In this document: positions 1 to 7,880 of the stretch, in pieces
Layout: each line of letters starts with the position of its first letter
How positions within the stretch are numbered: the stretch's first letter is position 1
Assembly (NCBI GenBank): GCA_015057205.1
Contig: SVEW01000083.1
Span: forward strand, 1 to 10,150
Reading direction: 5' to 3'
Length of the DNA stretch: 10,150 nt
Origin: Lachnospiraceae bacterium
Lineage (GTDB): Bacteria; Bacillota; Clostridia; Lachnospirales; Lachnospiraceae
The notes under the pieces: model-generated
The model's database searches: none
What the model was told of the DNA's origin: nothing
What the model saw: the letters and a program-made list of their open reading frames with translations, nothing else
Translations under genes and position numbers: made by a program

Positions 1-76
1 GAACCGCCGTGTACGGAACCGTACGCACGGTGGTGTGAGAGGTCGGGGGATTATTCAAATCTCCCTCCTACTCGAT
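1..76 (+). ncRNA. 3' end of a group II intron (domains V and VI), 5' part outside the window
   Basis: The first 76 bases fold as the last two domains of a bacterial group II intron. Domain V: bases 3-11 pair with 26-34 (one G-U), then 12-15 pair with 20-23 around the four-base loop GAAC, leaving the characteristic two-base bulge at 24-25. Domain VI: 37-39 pair with 71-73, 40-42 with 67-69, and 45-50 with 60-65, leaving an unpaired A at 70 as the expected branch-point adenosine. The intron probably ends at base 76, giving the usual 3' AY end (GAT); one base of uncertainty remains. The 5' domains and any reverse transcriptase/maturase gene lie to the left, outside the window. Domain V of these ribozymes carries the catalytic core, so the element may be active, but that cannot be judged from its tail. 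Pairing is seen directly; the family assignment rests on general knowledge of group II introns. Confidence 0.85.
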
Positions 77-131
77 TTACAGAACAATTCTGCTGAATTA
101 ACCGAATTTTCATGAAATGGCGAGAAAAATG

Positions 132-140
132 TGATAGAAT
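132..140 (+). promoter_or_regulatory. possible extended -10 promoter for the EAL operon
   Basis: TGATAGAAT fits an extended -10 element (TG, one base, then TAGAAT). No convincing -35 box stands at the normal distance. It lies 48 bases upstream of the start codon of the PAS/EAL gene and just downstream of the intron end. The call is moderate because the -10 hexamer is imperfect. Confidence 0.4.
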
Positions 141-187
141 GTAACTACTTGAAACGTGTGATTTATAACAGTGAGGCGAGGTAGTTT

Positions 188-3100
188 ATGGCAAATACTC
201 ATGAATTAAAAACAGATTTAGCAAAGCTATTTACAGATCGAATGCCCGGAGGTGCATTTGTGTACCGCGCATCAGAAGGACATGAGTTGTTGTATGCGAA
301 CGAGAATATGGTTCGTTTGTTTGAGTGCGATACATATGAGGAATTTGCAGAATTTGTAGGCTATAGCTTTGATGGAATTGTGAATGCCAGCCAGTTGCAG
401 TCGATTCAAAAAGAAATCGATTTTCAAATATTTGAGTCGCAGAACGTCTTTGACCATATTTATTACCATATACGAACGAAAAAGGGAAATGTACGACTAG
501 TGGAAGACTATGGTACATTAATTTCTGATGAAGTTGAAGGCGATCTGTTTTACGTGTTTGTTGTATCTAGAGAATTCGAAATAGCAAGCACTGAACTTGA
601 CCGTTTGACCGGCCTTTACGGGAAGACACGATTTGTTAATTATGTAAAAAGTATGAACGAAAAGGCAATTCAGATGCAGCTTACAGATGTAGAATACGCC
701 ATCGTGTATATTAACTTCGTAAATTTCAAATTACTAAATATTAATAAAGGCATTGCAGAAGGCGACGCTTGTCTCATGATTATGGCTGAGATTTTGGGCG
801 CTGTTTTTGATGATGCCTTTATTTCACGCTTGTCGGATGACCATTTTGCGATTTTTACGGATTATCAGCAGGCAATAGAAAAGACACCTGAGGTAAACCG
901 GTTGTTCCGCGAAAAATATGGTGCACGTTATAACATTCAGAGTAAATATGGCATTATCCGTTTTGAACCGGATACGAAATTTGATGTAGAAGGAACCTTG
1001 TCACAGGCGAAGGTTGCGTGCGATTTTATCAAGCATGATCATACAATGGATATCGTGGAATATTCAGAAGAATTGGCAAAACAGCGTAAAGTTGAAGAGT
1101 ATGTGCTACGTAAATTCGATGAAGCTATGAAAAAAGGGTGGATTAAGGTATATTTCCAACCAGTGGTACGTTCTTTAACAGAGCAATTATGCGGGATGGA
1201 ATCCCTTGCGCGTTGGATAGATCCGGAAATCGGATTTTTGCCACCGACAGATTTTATTAGAACACTAGAGCGGAATCGAAAAATCCATATTTTGGATTGT
1301 TATATGGTGGAAAAGGTATGCGAACAGATAAATTATCGCACTCGACATAAGTTACCGATGGTGCCGGTGTCGGTAAATTTTTCATGGTTGGATTTTTCTT
1401 GTTGTGATATGCTTGAGGTAATCGAACGCTGTTTGGAAAAGTATGATGTACCTCGTGATTATATACACATAGAGATAACCGAAAGTATGATTGCGAAGGA
1501 TGAGGAGCTGATGGCGGAAGTAATACAGAGATTCCGCGCAGCGGGATATGAAATCTGGATGGATGATTTTGAAAGCGGATATTCGTCCCTAACTATTTTA
1601 AAAGAATACGACTTTGATATGTTGAAGTTGGATATGCGATTTTTAACGCCATTTACAGAAAAAGCGCGGGATATCATGCGTTCTACTACCACCATGGCAA
1701 AAGATATTGGAATTAAAACGTTGGCAGAAGGCGTAGAAACTAAGGAACAGTTGGAGTTTTTGCGTACGATAGGATGTGGGAAGATTCAAGGCTACTATTA
1801 TGGTAAACCGGAACCGATAGAGGACGTGTTTGAGCATTTGGATGAAAAAGGTATTAGTGCAGAAAAACGCGAGTGGCGCCATTTTTATGATACAGCAAGT
1901 TTTCACGCAAAGCATTTGGAGACACCACTGGAAATTGTGGAAGATGACGGAAAAGTATTTCGAACTTTATTCATGAATGAAGCTTATCTTAAACAGATTT
2001 TGGACAGAGAAATGACACTTGCAGAAATTGATGCATATATTTACCGTGAGGGAACTTCGTTAATGCGAAAATACCGTGAGATTGCAAATCTGGTAGAGGA
2101 GAGCGGAAACACGGAAACGGTTTATTACACTGTTGGTGGAAACTATTTACGTTTGCGACTACGTGAGATAGCGAAATATAATGGACATCATATTTTAAAA
2201 GGCGAAATTTATAACATTACATCAGATCAGAACCAGAAGGATGCCATGCGTCTTGACACAAAATTGCGAGCGTTGAATGGCTTGTTTGAGGTCGTTCATT
2301 TATTGAATGTGGAAAGAGGAAGTATGATGCCGTTGCTTGGAAAGTTTCAATATTTGGATTATGAAGTCGCAGTAAATGTTGAGCGGGGTAACAAACAATT
2401 CACAGAGAAAAATGTTTTTCCAAAACAACGAGAAGCGTATCTGCAGTTTATGAATCCGCATACGATACAACAACGTGTGGAAGCTAGTGAGCATGAAATA
2501 CTGGCGGAATTATTTAAGATTAAGCAATCGGATGGATGTTATCAGTGGCGGGAGTTTTATATTATGGGGATACCGGCAACAAATGGCAAGGAGTATCTGT
2601 TTTGTATAAAACTACACAAAGAACATGGGCAAGAATCCATGACGAATCCGGTAGATTTGTCGGATATTTCCATAAATGGTAATAAAGAAAGGGCGATGGA
2701 ATATGCGAATTTGTGGGACAATATGATTTGGAACACAAAGCTGAAGTTTTTCTGGAAAGACGCAGACAGAAGATTTCTGGGAGTAAGCCAGTCCTTTTTA
2801 GACTTTTATGGATTTGAATCCATGAAAGAGGTTGTGGGCAAAACCGATGAGGATATGGGTTGGCACGTTGATAATGACTCGTATCAAGATGACGAATGGG
2901 ATGTAATTAAAACCGGGAAGCGTGTAGAGAATGCATTGGGACAGTGCATCGTTCGCGGCGTGGTACATAACATATTAGCCAATAAAATGCCGGTATATGC
3001 GGGGGGCAAAATCGTTGGACTTGTGGGATATTTTATGGATTATGACGAAGTATACTATGGCGAGAAGACGCAATTAGATGTGTATCGTCATGATACCATA

Positions 3101-3532
3101 ACAAATCTTATGAGTACGCGGGCATTTGTGGATTCCTTGCTTGATTTTGCGAAGCAGTACAATGAAAATCATCGCAATTATGGCATGATTGCATTGCAAA
3201 ACACGAAATATGATAGAATTGTTCAGACATTGGGCGAAGAGATTGGAAAAAAATCACTTTCCGCCATGGCTGAACGAATTGTAGATGTAGCTGGACAATT
3301 TAGTGCAATTACAAGAGTAAAAGACTCTTTATTTATTATTATGAATTATACTAATTCATGGATTGAATTGGAAGAGTTGGCTAACAGGCTAAAAAAATCT
3401 CTAGAAGATATCCATGAAGTTGGAGGTGTCAGCATAACTGTCCGGATTGAAGTAGCAACAAAGATGCGGACGGATGATGGCGTATCAGATGAAAATATCT
3501 ACCAGAAGACAATCGAGAAAATATCAGGCTAA
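188..3532 (+). CDS. PAS/EAL c-di-GMP phosphodiesterase with two degenerate GGDEF domains
   Basis: A soluble signalling protein of 1114 residues with no membrane segment. Inferred order: PAS-like sensor (about 15-130), degenerate GGDEF (about 134-300), EAL domain (about 318-555), PAS-like linker (about 560-835), PAS (about 840-960), second degenerate GGDEF (about 965-1114). The GGDEF signature is SDDHF at 216-220 in the first copy, and VKDSLF occupies the equivalent place in the second, so diguanylate cyclase activity is unlikely. The EAL domain keeps the family's metal and substrate residues: E338 (as ESL), N397, E429, D459 and D460, K480, E514 and Q534. It therefore probably hydrolyses cyclic di-GMP. 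Loop 6 reads DDFESGYSSL, where active enzymes usually have DDFGxGYSSL, which leaves some doubt. The start at 188 follows a GAGGCGAGG ribosome site. It is the first gene of an operon with the MgtC-like and transglutaminase-like genes. The degenerate GGDEF and PAS domains could act as ligand sensors. An alternative role is a c-di-GMP receptor without catalysis. Confidence 0.88.
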   Translation: MANTHELKTDLAKLFTDRMPGGAFVYRASEGHELLYANENMVRLFECDTYEEFAEFVGYSFDGIVNASQLQSIQKEIDFQIFESQNVFDHIYYHIRTKKGNVRLVEDYGTLISDEVEGDLFYVFVVSREFEIASTELDRLTGLYGKTRFVNYVKSMNEKAIQMQLTDVEYAIVYINFVNFKLLNINKGIAEGDACLMIMAEILGAVFDDAFISRLSDDHFAIFTDYQQAIEKTPEVNRLFREKYGARYNIQSKYGIIRFEPDTKFDVEGTLSQAKVACDFIKHDHTMDIVEYSEELAKQRKVEEYVLRKFDEAMKKGWIKVYFQPVVRSLTEQLCGMESLARWIDPEIGFLPPTDFIRTLERNRKIHILDCYMVEKVCEQINYRTRHKLPMVPVSVNFSWLDFSCCDMLEVIERCLEKYDVPRDYIHIEITESMIAKDEELMAEVIQRFRAAGYEIWMDDFESGYSSLTILKEYDFDMLKLDMRFLTPFTEKARDIMRSTTTMAKDIGIKTLAEGVETKEQLEFLRTIGCGKIQGYYYGKPEPIEDVFEHLDEKGISAEKREWRHFYDTASFHAKHLETPLEIVEDDGKVFRTLFMNEAYLKQILDREMTLAEIDAYIYREGTSLMRKYREIANLVEESGNTETVYYTVGGNYLRLRLREIAKYNGHHILKGEIYNITSDQNQKDAMRLDTKLRALNGLFEVVHLLNVERGSMMPLLGKFQYLDYEVAVNVERGNKQFTEKNVFPKQREAYLQFMNPHTIQQRVEASEHEILAELFKIKQSDGCYQWREFYIMGIPATNGKEYLFCIKLHKEHGQESMTNPVDLSDISINGNKERAMEYANLWDNMIWNTKLKFFWKDADRRFLGVSQSFLDFYGFESMKEVVGKTDEDMGWHVDNDSYQDDEWDVIKTGKRVENALGQCIVRGVVHNILANKMPVYAGGKIVGLVGYFMDYDEVYYGEKTQLDVYRHDTITNLMSTRAFVDSLLDFAKQYNENHRNYGMIALQNTKYDRIVQTLGEEIGKKSLSAMAERIVDVAGQFSAITRVKDSLFIIMNYTNSWIELEELANRLKKSLEDIHEVGGVSITVRIEVATKMRTDDGVSDENIYQKTIEKISG

Positions 3533-3545
3533 ATGAGGTGACTAC

Positions 3546-4226
3546 ATGGAATATTTACAAAGCATGAATGATGGAGCGGTGGCAATCCGGTTGGTAATTG
3601 CCACTGCCCTTGGTAGTTTTATAGGCTGGGAGAGAATTGCCAGACGACATAGTGCGGGAATCAAAACTTTTGCATTGGTGAGTCTTGGAGCGGCCATGGC
3701 GGCAGCATTAAATCTTTATTTGGCAAAAGAAACAACTTTTCGCGTGGATGTGGGACGAATACCGGCGCAGGTTGTTAGCGGAATTGGTTTTCTTGGAGCG
3801 GGAACCATTCTGGTAACCGGCCGAAACCAGATAAAAGGCCTAACAACTGCAGCGTCCTTATGGGTTACCGCCTGCATGGGTATGGCCATAGGAGCGGGGT
3901 ATTTGACAGCTGGATTGGTGTGCTTTGGTTTGATTATGTTCGCCAATCTGTTTTTGGTGCATTGGAACCAAAGAGTCGGGGAGCGAACCCGCTATATGTG
4001 CCTGTACATAGAATTAGAAGAAAAAAGTGGTGTGCGGCAACTTCGAAAGATGTTGCGAGAAAATGGAATTCAAATTAACAGTATTACCAAAACTAAGGAA
4101 AAAACCTTGCAAAGCGAGGATGCAGCGATTATAATTGACTTGCATTTAGGAAAAGATCATTCCCATTTGGAAGTTTTGGAAGCAATTAGTAATCTTGCAT
4201 TTGTGGATTATGTAGAGGAAGTATAA
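3546..4226 (+). CDS. MgtC/SapB family membrane protein
   Basis: A 226-residue protein with an N-terminal membrane domain (about 11-140, four likely helices) and a soluble C-terminal domain (about 146-226) with the alternating pattern of an ACT-like fold. Family motifs are visible in order: GWER at 27-30, AGIKT at 37-41, the segment around AQVVSGIGFLGAG at 74-86, and GLTTAASLW at 98-106. MgtC proteins of enteric pathogens help growth at low magnesium and restrain the ATP synthase. Gram-positive relatives are mostly uncharacterised, so a magnesium or membrane-energy role here is only inference. It begins 13 bases after the EAL gene behind TGAGGTG, so the two are almost certainly co-transcribed. 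The symbol mgtC is avoided because the family also includes SapB and YhiD-type proteins of other function. Confidence 0.88.
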   Translation: MEYLQSMNDGAVAIRLVIATALGSFIGWERIARRHSAGIKTFALVSLGAAMAAALNLYLAKETTFRVDVGRIPAQVVSGIGFLGAGTILVTGRNQIKGLTTAASLWVTACMGMAIGAGYLTAGLVCFGLIMFANLFLVHWNQRVGERTRYMCLYIELEEKSGVRQLRKMLRENGIQINSITKTKEKTLQSEDAAIIIDLHLGKDHSHLEVLEAISNLAFVDYVEEV

Positions 4227-4242
4227 GAAAAGGAGAACAGGG

Positions 4243-5298
4243 ATGAGAAAAAGCAAACAAATGTTGGCATTTTTGATGGCAGCAGTGATGATGATTACGG
4301 TCTGGTCTGTGCCTATGCCCGTTGAAGCGGCAACACGGGTGTTAACAATCAAGACGGCAGCTGTTAGTAATGCGAGGAAGATTCATGAGGCGCTTAACAG
4401 TCAGAAACCGCTTGTTTTACGCATTGCAGGAAATAAGGCATTTTCAAAGAAGACGTTAAGCAAACTGGAAAAAGAGGTGCGGAAGATTAATCAACAGGAC
4501 GTATATTTTCATTATCGTGCCTATCGTCAAAAAGGAAATTATTATCTTTATGAGATTTCGAAGGATTTTGCAAAACAATACTATTATGCAACGATGTTTT
4601 GTAGAAAATTGTTCCGTTATTTCAAAACAGGAAAGTGTTACGGATATATTTGGACTGACGGTTACGGTGAAAAGAACGGTTACACCCAGTATCGTTACGT
4701 GTACGAAGCCTATCAGGCCTATAAGACCGCTAATTCTGATATGCCATTTTCCGATTATGTAATGAAGGACATGGATTCCTTTTATGGATTAGATGCGGAT
4801 GTTGCTAAAAGCTATGAAGTAGCATTTGCAGCAGATAGTTTTGGCGAATTAAGCGATGCCATGAAGGTTTGGGTAGTTGCAGAAAGCGGTTATTTTGCCT
4901 GTATGTTTGACAGGAACAATCCATATGGGGATTTTCCGAAATTTTGTATGATATATAGTAGAAATATGAAACATGCGCAGTACAATGGCAGCGGAATGCG
5001 CGCCATGGTAAACAATAAGGTTCAGGGCGTGTGTGCGAATTATGCGGTTATGGAGAGTTTGCTATGGAGCCAGTGGGGATTGCACAACCAGATTAATACA
5101 TCCTGGAAAATCAATCACGCCTGGTCGGTAGTAAAAGTAAAGAATGCAAAAGGCAAAACCCTTTGGATTCCTTTTGATTATCGGGTTGGGCCATCTGGGA
5201 TTTATAAAGCATCAGAAAGTAAGCAATATCAGCTGTATTTAAAAGGTGTGAAAGGTGCTCCGAATTATAAGAATTTCCAATATGCAGATTTTAATTAG
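4243..5298 (+). CDS. exported transglutaminase-like cysteine protein
   Basis: A 351-residue protein with a Sec signal peptide: positive MRKSK, hydrophobic core about 7-22, and likely cleavage after the VEA at 27-29. No lipobox, LPxTG motif or C-terminal anchor is seen, so release to the outside or loose wall association is likely. The C-terminal part carries the transglutaminase-like pattern: C264 in GVCANYA, H292 in NHAWSVVKV, and D312 in WIPFDYR. Members of this superfamily can be proteases, amidases or cross-linking enzymes, so the reaction cannot be named. Residues about 35-250 are rich in tyrosine and match no domain I recognise. The start follows AGGAG at 4231-4235, 16 bases after the MgtC-like gene. 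It is the last gene of the operon and is followed by a strong hairpin. Its link with a c-di-GMP protein invites comparison with LapG, a periplasmic protease of this fold, but the sequence gives no proof of homology. Confidence 0.8.
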   Translation: MRKSKQMLAFLMAAVMMITVWSVPMPVEAATRVLTIKTAAVSNARKIHEALNSQKPLVLRIAGNKAFSKKTLSKLEKEVRKINQQDVYFHYRAYRQKGNYYLYEISKDFAKQYYYATMFCRKLFRYFKTGKCYGYIWTDGYGEKNGYTQYRYVYEAYQAYKTANSDMPFSDYVMKDMDSFYGLDADVAKSYEVAFAADSFGELSDAMKVWVVAESGYFACMFDRNNPYGDFPKFCMIYSRNMKHAQYNGSGMRAMVNNKVQGVCANYAVMESLLWSQWGLHNQINTSWKINHAWSVVKVKNAKGKTLWIPFDYRVGPSGIYKASESKQYQLYLKGVKGAPNYKNFQYADFN

Positions 5299-5301
5299 AA
5301 A

Positions 5302-5334
5302 AAAGCCCCCGGTAACGTGGTTGCCGGAGGCTTT
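5302..5334. terminator. bidirectional intrinsic terminator between convergent genes
   Basis: Bases 5302-5316 pair with 5320-5334 around the three-base loop GTG, with a single C/A mismatch and one T-G wobble. AAAGCC opposite GGCTTT makes each strand end in a T-run. On the minus strand the stem is followed by an uninterrupted run of T, so it ends glnN well. On the plus strand the tail is CGCTTTTATTT, weaker but usable for the EAL/MgtC/transglutaminase-like operon. It begins 3 bases after one stop codon and ends 5 bases from the other. Confidence 0.88.
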
Positions 5335-5339
5335 CGCTT

Positions 5340-7445
5340 TTATTTGCGTGGTTCCCCTTCCAAAGAGAATAGTAATGCTTTGTAAGTCGGATATGGCCAC
5401 AGTTCGGATGGCAGGAAACTTTCCAATTCATCAATTTGTGTGCGCATAATATCCATGCAAGGAACAATCTCTTTGCGATAGAAGCGTGCAGCTGTTAAAG
5501 AATCGGTTTCGGATTCTACGGCGGAGAGCTTTTCTTTCAAAGAATATAGTTCTTTTGCAATTTCCGAACTTAAGCTATTGGCATGCTCAAGGCGTGCACG
5601 TTCTAAGTCAGCCGATAAATCCAATGCTTTTTTGTGTAAAACCACATTGGCCAGGATGTCCTGATAGCGACTGGAAGCAAAAAGAATCTCTTTTTCTACC
5701 ATATCGGCCAAGGTCATGGCTTCGATATGGATGGTCTTGTAATAATTCTCCAATAAAATTTCATAATGAGCAACAATTTCTGTACGGTTATAAACCTGAT
5801 GTCTGGCAAAAAGCGAGAATACTTTGTCCGTTACAAAATGAGGCAATGCCTCAACCGTAGACGGGAGGTTGGATAAACCGCGGCGAGCGGCCTCTTTTAC
5901 CCATTCATCGCTGTAGCCGTTGCCGTTAAACAAAATACGCTGATGCTTGGTAAGTTCCTCACGAATCAAGGCGTCTAATGCAATTTGGAAGTTATCAGCA
6001 TCTTCTAAGCGGCTTGCAAACGTGGACAGGGCATCTGCCACGATTGTATTAATAACAATATTGCAACCGGCAATGGAAGCCGAAGAGCCAACGGAGCGGA
6101 ATTCGAATTTGTTTCCGGTAAAAGCGATAGGAGAGGTACGATTGCGATCCGTTGAATCTTTGCGGATGTTCGGTAAAACGTCCGCGCCAATGGAAAGATA
6201 GGTACGCTCTTTATCCTGATAATCGGTGTTGTGAATAATGGAATCCACAACATCCATCAATTCATCGCCTAAGAAAATTGACATAATAGCCGGTGGAGCT
6301 TCGTTGGCGCCCAGGCGGTGGTCATTACCGGCAGAAGCGATGGCAAGACGTAACAAATCTTGATATTCATCGACTGCGGTAATGACAGCCGTTAAGAAAA
6401 GCAAAAACTGTGCATTTCGAGATGGGGTGGAACTTGGCTGAAACAGGTTGTCACCGGCATCTGTTGAGATGGACCAGTTGTTATGTTTACCGGAGCCGTT
6501 GACACCGGCAAAAGGTTTTTCATGAAGTAGGCATACCATGTGATGGCGGCTTGCTACCCGTTTCATCATTTCCATGGTGAGCTGATTGTGGTCTGTTGAA
6601 ATATTGGTGGTGGAGAACACCGGTGCCAATTCAAACTGTCCGGGAGCCACTTCGTTGTGACGGGTTTTGGCTGCAATGCCAAGTTTCCAAAGTTCTTCCT
6701 CCAATTCTTTCATAAAAGCGGATACCCGCGGTTTCAAAGAGCCAAAGTAGTGATCATCCATTTCCTGTCCTTTTGGCGGTTTAGAACCAAAAAGGGTACG
6801 TCCGGTGTAAATCAAATCCGGGCGTTTTTTATATAAATCTTCATCCACAAGGAAATATTCCTGCTCGGAACCTACCATAGGGGTTGCGTGGCGCACCGTA
6901 TCATCGCCAAAAAGACGCAAAATACGCAATGTCTGTTTCTCCAAAGCCTGCATGGAGCGCAGTAATGGTGTTTTTTTATCTAATGATTCACCGCTGTAAG
7001 AACAAAATGCGGTAGGGATGCACAAAGTATCGTCTTTGACAAAGGCATAGCTGGTTGGATCCCAGGCTGTATAGCCTCTGGCTTCGAAGGTGGCGCGAAG
7101 TCCGCCTGATGGAAAAGAAGATGCGTCCGGTTCGCCCTTGATAAGCTCTTTGCCGGAAAAGGTCATAAGAACAGAACCACCGGGTTCCGGTGACAAAAAT
7201 GCATCGTGTTTCTCGGCAGTGATGCCGGTCATTGGCTGGAACCAATGGGTAAAATGAGTGGCACCCTGTTCCATTGCCCAGTCTTTCATAGCATGGGATA
7301 AAACATTCGCCAAATCGCGGGAAAGGGGTACCCCTTCATCGATGGTTTTCAAAAAAGCTCGATAAACGTCTTTGGGGAGACGCTTTTTCATTTCGGCATC
7401 ATTAAATACTTTGCTGCCGAAGAGTTCTGGGATATTCGCTGCCAT
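5340..7445 (-). CDS. glnN: glutamine synthetase, type III (GSIII)
   Basis: A complete 701-residue type III glutamine synthetase, near the usual length for the family. It makes glutamine from glutamate, ammonia and ATP in the cytoplasm. The N-terminus has the GSIII-specific segments VFNDAEMKKRLPKDVY (13-28) and THWFQPMTG (66-74). Catalytic-core motifs follow: GSEQEYFLVD (192-201) with metal-binding glutamates, RHNEVAPGQFELAP (262-275), VNGSGKHNNWS (315-325) with the nucleotide/metal His region, and DRNRTSPIAFTGNKFEFRSVG within 433-453 with substrate arginines. FNGNGYSDEW (506-515) and the long helical C-terminus are also typical of GSIII. The start at 7445 follows GGAGGAAAC at a good distance on the minus strand. 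It stands as a single gene, convergent with the EAL operon and divergent from the PspC operon. No regulator or ammonium transporter is adjacent. No frameshift or missing key residue is seen. Confidence 0.96.
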   Translation of the reverse strand: MAANIPELFGSKVFNDAEMKKRLPKDVYRAFLKTIDEGVPLSRDLANVLSHAMKDWAMEQGATHFTHWFQPMTGITAEKHDAFLSPEPGGSVLMTFSGKELIKGEPDASSFPSGGLRATFEARGYTAWDPTSYAFVKDDTLCIPTAFCSYSGESLDKKTPLLRSMQALEKQTLRILRLFGDDTVRHATPMVGSEQEYFLVDEDLYKKRPDLIYTGRTLFGSKPPKGQEMDDHYFGSLKPRVSAFMKELEEELWKLGIAAKTRHNEVAPGQFELAPVFSTTNISTDHNQLTMEMMKRVASRHHMVCLLHEKPFAGVNGSGKHNNWSISTDAGDNLFQPSSTPSRNAQFLLFLTAVITAVDEYQDLLRLAIASAGNDHRLGANEAPPAIMSIFLGDELMDVVDSIIHNTDYQDKERTYLSIGADVLPNIRKDSTDRNRTSPIAFTGNKFEFRSVGSSASIAGCNIVINTIVADALSTFASRLEDADNFQIALDALIREELTKHQRILFNGNGYSDEWVKEAARRGLSNLPSTVEALPHFVTDKVFSLFARHQVYNRTEIVAHYEILLENYYKTIHIEAMTLADMVEKEILFASSRYQDILANVVLHKKALDLSADLERARLEHANSLSSEIAKELYSLKEKLSAVESETDSLTAARFYRKEIVPCMDIMRTQIDELESFLPSELWPYPTYKALLFSLEGEPRK

Positions 7446-7492
7446 AAGTCAGTTTCCTCCATTCATAGTATCATAGTTTCTTCACACTTTTC

Positions 7493-7498
7493 ATTATA
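7493..7498 (-). promoter_or_regulatory. likely -10 box of glnN
   Basis: Read on the minus strand, this is a perfect TATAAT, about 50 bases upstream of the glnN start. The sequence at the standard -35 distance (AACCAT, 7516-7521) is a poor match. TTGGCA at 7521-7526 is a better hexamer but 22 bases away. A weak -35 box may mean activator dependence, but no known operator is recognised. Confidence 0.5.
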
Positions 7499-7551
7499 AA
7501 GTATTTTAGTGAAAAATGGTTGCCAAATAATTCAGAATTTGGGGGGCAGTG

Positions 7552-7580
7552 TTGGAAAATGTGCGCAAAAATGATATACT
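7552..7580 (+). promoter_or_regulatory. promoter of the pspC-ydcF operon
   Basis: TTGGAA at 7552-7557 and TATACT at 7575-7580 are separated by exactly 17 bases, and TG precedes the -10 box in the extended position (TGATATACT). This is a good SigA-type promoter. Transcription would start near 7587 and give a leader of about 90 bases before the PspC-domain gene. It is back to back with the glnN promoter, with the two -10 boxes about 75 bases apart. Confidence 0.7.
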
Positions 7581-7604
7581 AAACGTATAAAGAAGATTAG
7601 GTAT

Positions 7605-7641
7605 TTGCGATACTGCTCTGCGGCGAATGCCGCGTGCGCAA
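7605..7641 (+). promoter_or_regulatory. nested hairpin in the leader of the pspC-ydcF operon
   Basis: Outer arms TTGCG (7605-7609) and CGCAA (7637-7641) enclose an inner perfect hairpin, GCGGC (7620-7624), loop GAAT, GCCGC (7629-7633). The structure lies in the untranslated leader about 35 bases before the start codon and has no T-run after it, so it is not a terminator. It resembles no riboswitch class I recognise. It may stabilise the mRNA or bind a regulator. Confidence 0.4.
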
Positions 7642-7676
7642 TTACTTAACAAAGAAGATATGAAGGAGGACAATCA

Positions 7677-7871
7677 ATGAATAATAAGAGATTATACAAA
7701 AGCAAACAGGATAACAAAATTTGTGGGGTATGCGGTGGTATTGCAGAATATTTTGGAATGGATTCCACCATCGTTCGTTTATTATGGTGCTTATTTACAC
7801 TGGCAGGCGGCTCCGGAATCATTGCCTATATTCTTGCAGCACTGATTATGCCGGAAGAGTACGAAGATTAA
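7677..7871 (+). CDS. small PspC-domain membrane protein
   Basis: A 64-residue protein that is almost wholly a PspC domain: KRLYKSKQDNKICGVCGGIA near the start, the YFGMDSTIVRLLW segment (25-37), and one hydrophobic segment about 33-57 ending in MPEE. In enterobacteria PspC is an inner-membrane sensor in the phage-shock response. Firmicutes carry many short stand-alone copies, often linked to envelope stress, with unproven mechanism. It has no PspB or PspA partner next door. The start follows a strong AAGGAGGA site at 7663-7670. It is the first gene of a two-gene operon with the YdcF-like gene 9 bases downstream, which suggests a shared envelope-related role (inference). Confidence 0.9.
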   Translation: MNNKRLYKSKQDNKICGVCGGIAEYFGMDSTIVRLLWCLFTLAGGSGIIAYILAALIMPEEYED

Positions 7872-7880
7872 GGTGATTGT

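Noticed and set aside
80..99. Operator at overlapping inverted repeats (CAGAA/TTCTG and AATTC/GAATT)
   Set aside because: The arms are only five bases each, the two repeats exclude each other, and they match no repressor site I know.
231..518. Minus-strand open frame inside the EAL gene
   Set aside because: It lies wholly within a well-supported coding region and has neither family motifs nor a convincing ribosome site.
5947..6201. Plus-strand open frame inside glnN
   Set aside because: It overlaps the conserved GSIII catalytic region on the other strand and its product shows no recognisable motif.
7446..7560. Known nitrogen-control operator or riboswitch before glnN
   Set aside because: No clear GlnR/TnrA-type palindrome or recognisable riboswitch core could be identified by eye.
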